From NCBI GenBank assembly GCA_965238025.1, contig OZ250162.1:3720001-3784000 (forward strand): a stretch of 64,000 bases of DNA, given 5' to 3'. The translations under genes and the position numbers were made by a program. Positions 59,968 to 64,000 of the stretch are shown here, one piece after another (position 1 is the stretch's first letter; every line of letters starts with the position of its first letter). This DNA is from Pelagihabitans sp965238025 (GTDB lineage: Bacteria > Bacteroidota > Bacteroidia > Flavobacteriales > Flavobacteriaceae). Under the pieces are notes generated by a model. It was not told the DNA's origin, made no database searches, and saw nothing but the letters and a program-made list of their open reading frames with translations.

Positions 59968-62820
59968 CTAGAATCTATAACTCACCCGCAAGGCAGAACC
60001 TCTCGGTAGAACTGGTACCACTATAAAACTGGCATCCTGGTTTGCTTGGATAAAGTCAGAAGTTGTACCATTGGCACTGGCTCCAAAGCTATTATCCCCA
60101 AAGAAATTTGCCAATCCGGCAGAATTAAAAAGATTAGTGACTGTCAAGTCTGCCGATATATTTTGTGCGATGTCATAGCCCAAACCAAGATTAAAAACGC
60201 TATAAGCAGGTAATTGAAAGGCGTTAGCGGCATTACCTTCCCGTTCCCCCATAAACTGCCATCTAACGAATCCGTTTAACCTATTTTCTTGGTATTCTGC
60301 GCCTAAATTGAACATTAATTTTGGATTGAATGGAAGGGTATTGTCCGAATAATCCAAGATTGTATCATCGGCCGTATCAAATGAATCGGCAGCATCATAA
60401 ACCGTCCATTTCGTAGCGACAGGATTTTGCAAAACCCCATTAAAGGTAAAGGTGAGGTATGAAAGTGGCGTGTAGGCACTTTCCCATTCCAACCCAAGCG
60501 TTCTTGAATCATTAAGTTGAACTGGGGTGTAAAAAATATTTCCGCTCTGGTCATCCAATTCAAAATCGGCAACCCCCACATTTTTGAGTTGGCTTAGAAA
60601 AGCGGTCACCGTTGCTGAAAACTCTTTTTTAATATGTTTAAGGCCAAGTTCGAATTGATTAATTTCTTGTACCTCTCCTTTTTGATTGATCGGAACGTTG
60701 GCGAAATTGTTAAAATAATAATTGAGTTCCGGAGCCTTATTGCCCGAGGAATAACGAGAGAACACCGCGGTATGTCCTGAAAACTTATAATTCAATGCCG
60801 TTGAAAAGGACAGATAATTATAGTCAAAATCAAATTCGTCTACCCCAACCGGCACCAAAATGTCATTATCATAATAGGTCAGTGGATTGCCATCGACACC
60901 TCCATCTCCGTCGAACGTTCCGGAGCGGTCTTTTGACCCAGAATGACCAACGGTTTCATATCTGAAACCAAGATCCAGATGCAGCTTATCTACAATACGC
61001 CAACGGTCATTGGCAAAAAAAGCAATCTGCTTGACATCAGCCCGGGAATTGTCAAAGAAAAGCCCACCATAGTTTCCCAATCCGTTTTCATCAGAAAGCG
61101 CTATAATCGGTTGCCCAGGGTTCTCAACCGATACGCGAAGCATTCTTGGGTTAGGCTCGTAAGTCGCATAGCCCAAACTACCTTGTGTATACAAATCGGA
61201 GTCGGAAAACCCAGAAGCGATCCCGAAGGTAATATCATGTTTTTCGGATTTCTTGCGTAAAGTCAATTGGTTCATCCATTCATTTGCCCCAATTTGTTTG
61301 AGCCAAGATGCCGTACCCATAATCGCGTCGTTGGGTAACCTCCCATCTGTGAGGTACTCAAAACTTGGTGCTTCTCCTTGAAAAATATTGAGGGAACCAA
61401 AATTATTTATATTTGCCAACTCGTTACCTGTGCGGGCATCACGGAAAACCAAATTTCCAAAAGCCGAGAAATCCCCCGAAAAAAGAAGCCCGAAATCACG
61501 ACTTAAGGCCGAGACGAGAAAATTGTCTAAAGAAACCCTTACATTACTAATCGCTGTTTGCCAATTTGCATTTTTACGTGAGTGTTTTAGATTAAACCGC
61601 ACTGACCAATCATTACCTAAATCGTGCAGTATAGCAACACCAAACGCCCAATCCTGTGCATGAACACCTTGGGAAGGGTCAAATGCGTTGGTCGCACCTT
61701 CGTCTATCCTTCTTGCATCCGGTATATTAGATGAGAAAGCGGGCATCATCAATGCCGTAGTATTAAAATCCTGACCGAAAGCGGCCACTGGGTCGTTCCA
61801 ATTTGTTGCGGCAACGCCTGTATACCTGTTGGTAAAATCATCTAGTATTTTACCATAGAATTTTATATGCCCCTTATCATATTTTTTAAGAAGGTTGAAC
61901 TTTACCTGACCTCCTTTACTAAAGGCATAATCGGTATTTCTAGCGCCATCATCATATCTGTAATGGCCTCCAAAACTGTAGAACCAATTTTTACCCAAAG
62001 GGCCTTCGACAATACCATCAACCCGGTACAATGGGTTACTTTCACCCTGTACTCCACCTTGTAGCCTCACTTCACCACCAAAATTATCTTTAGGTCCCCT
62101 AGAAATAAAATTATAAATCCCTCCAGGTCCATTTAGGGCAGTAATAGCAGCACTTCCCCCCCGCACTGCCTCCACCTTACTGGTAGTAATATCGGTACGT
62201 TGAAAAATTTCAGGCCCATAATACGAATGCTGTACCAAACTAACCGGAAGTCCATCTTCCTGCAGTGAAACATAATACCAGCCAATATCATCTTCGGCGG
62301 AAGCGGAAACTCCTCGTGTATACACTTTGGTAAAAACTTCTCCGGCAGAAGGATCGGTAAAAGTACCTGGGATAAGTTGCAAGAGGTCGGCCGAACCCCG
62401 AGGCACTACATTCTTTATGGTTTTGGAATCTAAGATAGTAACCGCAGTACTCGATTCTAATTGATAGCGCGGGTCAAACGTACCGGTAACAACAACATTT
62501 TGAAGGTTTAGAGGATCATCTTCCAAGGTAACGGAAAATGACAAATCCTCCTCTCCTACTTCTACCGTTTCAAAATAGGTCTTAACACCAATATATGAAA
62601 TGGTCAATTTATAAGTACCGGATGGCACTCCATTAATCTCATAAAGACCCTGCATATTGGTAATTGCGAACTCATTTGTAGGTTGCAGGTCTATATGCGC
62701 CCCAGAGAGCGGCACGCCATTTTTATCTTTGACCTCACCACTAAGTGTCACTTGAGAAAAAATAGGATTGAAAACAGATGAAACTACAATAAGAAATAAT
62801 AGGGCAAAAAAATTATTCAT
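59968..62820 (-). CDS. TonB-dependent outer-membrane receptor
   Basis: 950 residues. Signal peptide, then a CarboxypepD_reg-like domain (VTLSGEVKDKNGVPLSGAHIDL), then a plug (about 110-250: QNVVVTGTFDPRYQLESSTAVTIL, LLQLIPGTFTDPSAGEVFTKVYTRGV) and a large barrel ending in the aromatic strand GSALRVSYRF. The receptor type recalls those for siderophores or small organic ligands; no SusD-like gene follows. It has a well-matched promoter 20 bp upstream. Confidence 0.92.
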   Translation of the reverse strand: MNNFFALLFLIVVSSVFNPIFSQVTLSGEVKDKNGVPLSGAHIDLQPTNEFAITNMQGLYEINGVPSGTYKLTISYIGVKTYFETVEVGEEDLSFSVTLEDDPLNLQNVVVTGTFDPRYQLESSTAVTILDSKTIKNVVPRGSADLLQLIPGTFTDPSAGEVFTKVYTRGVSASAEDDIGWYYVSLQEDGLPVSLVQHSYYGPEIFQRTDITTSKVEAVRGGSAAITALNGPGGIYNFISRGPKDNFGGEVRLQGGVQGESNPLYRVDGIVEGPLGKNWFYSFGGHYRYDDGARNTDYAFSKGGQVKFNLLKKYDKGHIKFYGKILDDFTNRYTGVAATNWNDPVAAFGQDFNTTALMMPAFSSNIPDARRIDEGATNAFDPSQGVHAQDWAFGVAILHDLGNDWSVRFNLKHSRKNANWQTAISNVRVSLDNFLVSALSRDFGLLFSGDFSAFGNLVFRDARTGNELANINNFGSLNIFQGEAPSFEYLTDGRLPNDAIMGTASWLKQIGANEWMNQLTLRKKSEKHDITFGIASGFSDSDLYTQGSLGYATYEPNPRMLRVSVENPGQPIIALSDENGLGNYGGLFFDNSRADVKQIAFFANDRWRIVDKLHLDLGFRYETVGHSGSKDRSGTFDGDGGVDGNPLTYYDNDILVPVGVDEFDFDYNYLSFSTALNYKFSGHTAVFSRYSSGNKAPELNYYFNNFANVPINQKGEVQEINQFELGLKHIKKEFSATVTAFLSQLKNVGVADFELDDQSGNIFYTPVQLNDSRTLGLEWESAYTPLSYLTFTFNGVLQNPVATKWTVYDAADSFDTADDTILDYSDNTLPFNPKLMFNLGAEYQENRLNGFVRWQFMGEREGNAANAFQLPAYSVFNLGLGYDIAQNISADLTVTNLFNSAGLANFFGDNSFGASANGTTSDFIQANQDASFIVVPVLPRGSALRVSYRF

Positions 62821-62839
62821 TGGTAGGGCTTTGCTGGTG

Positions 62840-62868
62840 CAAATATACCGCGGTTATTTCGAACCAAA
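62840..62868 (-). promoter_or_regulatory. Bacteroidota-type promoter of the TonB receptor
   Basis: On the minus strand: -33 TTTG (62868-62865), 17-bp spacer, -7 TATATTTG (62847-62840). An exact match to TTTG and TAnnTTTG. The transcript would begin near 62833 with a leader of about a dozen bases. Confidence 0.65.
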
Positions 62869-62894
62869 TGTCAATTTTCGACATTAATAAGCCC

Positions 62895-62932
62895 ATAAAA
62901 AGGGTGTTGATCATATATGTTCAAACACCCTT
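62895..62932 (-). terminator. Terminator of the zinc-ribbon gene
   Basis: On the minus strand AAGGGTGTTTGA, loop, then TC-AACACCCTT with one bulge, followed by TTTTTA. Confidence 0.7.
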
Positions 62933-62985
62933 ACTAGTATTGGATTCGGTACGTCTTTTTTCCAAATATCCTTCTTATAGAATGG

Positions 62986-63267
62986 TTATTTCTCCTTAAC
63001 TACCATTCTACAGGTCGGGCATTCAAAACCATGTCTACTGCTTTTTAGTTTTATACCATCAACATGTGTTACCACAAAGTCTTGTATAAAGGCATACTTG
63101 GCCGTAGCATCGTGATTATTTACAGCTATTTGCGAATCTTTAAATTTATCCCTGACAATATTGTCATATTCCTGGTCTCCCCAGCAATTAGGGCAAACTC
63201 CCTCAGGAACTTCAGAGAATTCATCCTTCTCTTTTTTCTTACCAAATAGTTTACTAAAAAAATTCAT
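62986..63267 (-). CDS. Small zinc-ribbon-type hypothetical protein
   Basis: 93 residues. It begins with a lysine-rich FSKLFGKKKEKDEFS segment and carries two CxxC knuckles: VCPNCWGDQ (about residues 24-27) and ECPTCRMVV (about 82-85). Four Cys at this spacing suit a structural Zn2+ site. The middle contains one helix-like segment (AKYAFIQDFVV). It is probably cytosolic. The partners and role are not known. It has a dedicated terminator. Confidence 0.8.
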   Translation of the reverse strand: MNFFSKLFGKKKEKDEFSEVPEGVCPNCWGDQEYDNIVRDKFKDSQIAVNNHDATAKYAFIQDFVVTHVDGIKLKSSRHGFECPTCRMVVKEK

Positions 63268-63523
63268 AGGTGCCTTTTATAATTTAGTTGCGCATTCAAG
63301 GGTAGACAGAAAATTAAATCACCATCGTTGCGCATATTTACAATTATCTAAATGTAAGGATTTGATTTGATCTTTATAGAGATGTTTTTTGACTTTAAAT
63401 ATGTTTCACCAAAATATAATAAGCCTTATCATGGTGCAATAGTCCTCCCTATTCTACCTATAAATCTAAGCAAAAAGCTACCTGTAGTTTTGCCATAAAA
63501 GTGATGAAGGGTTCGTTTGAAAT

Positions 63524-64000
63524 TTACATTTTTAGATAAGACAACACATTACCTTCAATGCGTTGCTGAATATTAGAGGTATCTCCTTTAACAAAGGTTT
63601 CCCCGGTGATATTCTCAAATAATTCTATGTACCTATCAGAAACCGTTTTAATATAAGCATCCGACATTTCGGGTACTATCTGTCCTTCTAAACCTTGAAA
63701 ATCATTACTGATGAGCCATTGGCGAACAAATTCTTTAGATAGTTGTTTTTGTGCCTCTTCCCTATCTTGGCGCTCCTTATAACCGTCGGCATAAAAGTAG
63801 CGGGAAGAGTCGGGCGTATGAATCTCGTCGATTAGAACAATCGTACCATCCTTGGTTTTTCCAAATTCGTATTTGGTATCGACCAAAATCAAACCTCTTT
63901 GATCAGCTATTTCAGTTCCTCTTTTAAACAAAGCCCTGGTATACTTTTCTAAAATTATATAATCTTCCTCTGAAACGATTCCTCTTTTCAAAATATCACC
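63524..64000 (-). CDS. purC: Phosphoribosylaminoimidazole-succinocarboxamide synthase, C-terminal part (5' end outside window)
   Basis: 158 residues in view, from the right edge to the stop. The reading frame continues beyond the edge without a start, so this is the C-terminal portion of a longer protein. SAICAR-synthetase features are GLILVDTKYEFGK, VLIDEIHTPDSSRYF (the DEIHTPDSSR motif) and the C-terminal YIELFENITGE. It ligates aspartate to CAIR in purine synthesis. A gap of 256 bp to the zinc-ribbon gene holds no feature that I recognise. Confidence 0.95.
   Translation of the reverse strand, partial: GDILKRGIVSEEDYIILEKYTRALFKRGTEIADQRGLILVDTKYEFGKTKDGTIVLIDEIHTPDSSRYFYADGYKERQDREEAQKQLSKEFVRQWLISNDFQGLEGQIVPEMSDAYIKTVSDRYIELFENITGETFVKGDTSNIQQRIEGNVLSYLKM

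Noticed and set aside
1..64000. tRNA, rRNA, CRISPR, prophage or complete insertion sequence
   Set aside because: None was seen on reading both strands; small RNAs cannot be excluded without a covariance-model search.

Overview
The window is a chromosomal segment of a member of the Bacteroidota, most likely a marine Flavobacteriaceae bacterium. The evidence is a type IX secretion C-terminal sorting domain on a 1004-residue surface protein, two CarboxypepD_reg-type TonB receptors, a LytS-type kinase with a 2TM tail, DUF2461, GIN-domain and PspC/PadR proteins, and a Bacteroidota-type promoter (TTTG, 17 bp, TATATTTG). Base composition is AT-rich. I saw no rRNA, tRNA, CRISPR array, prophage or complete insertion sequence. 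The genes at both edges are cut: a histidine kinase on the left and purC on the right.

Layout. 1-10 kb: sensor kinase, secreted proteins, a COG2509 flavoprotein, RhlE helicase, then a run of small metabolic proteins (VOC, PaiB-like, TIM-barrel, DUF2461, DinB-like, TfoX-like). 10.2-17.2 kb: DoxX and a molybdenum hydroxylase locus on the minus strand (MoxR, CoxE-like VWA, 2Fe-2S, Mo and FAD subunits). An S23 four-helix-bundle gene framed by inverted heptamer arrays is inserted between the Mo and FAD subunits. 17.3-26.4 kb: AhpD-like protein, T9SS surface protein, TonB receptor plus DUF2141 protein, AraC regulator, SMP-30-like lipoprotein. 26.5-37.8 kb is the signalling and redox centre: a TPR-kinase-receiver-cyclase hybrid, a divergent NifJ, an OsmC protein, a cyclic-nucleotide-binding-type sigma54 activator, Dps and OxyR. 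38-50.7 kb: PBP4-like DacB, MsrA, NUDIX, Crp/Fnr, lysoplasmalogenase, SRPBCC, M81 peptidase, bestrophin, cysteine-synthase-like, LytTR, beta-lactamase-like, DUF2461, AIM24, DUF4442. 50.8-55.2 kb: an envelope-stress-type operon (DUF4870, NTF2-like, PadR, PspC, GIN) behind a promoter that carries a palindrome. 55.3-64 kb: dipeptide epimerase plus AONS-like enzyme, lipocalin-like protein, TrxB, LytTR response regulator, a second TonB receptor, a zinc-ribbon protein, purC.

The most interesting points are these. (1) The NifJ homologue keeps its TPP site and both ferredoxin-type clusters but has lost three of the four cysteines of the proximal 4Fe-4S cluster (V790, A818 and S1049 in their places). 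(2) Upstream of osmC there is a sigma54-like promoter with three phased CGAAATTTCG-type sites, directly downstream of a sigma54 activator whose N-terminal domain has an intact cyclic-nucleotide phosphate-binding cassette; a receiver-coupled cyclase is encoded about 4 kb away. (3) The S23 gene and its heptamer arrays look like a discrete module. (4) A 26-bp palindromic repeat family with a GNAG loop and covarying stems has three copies, one of them translated inside nifJ.
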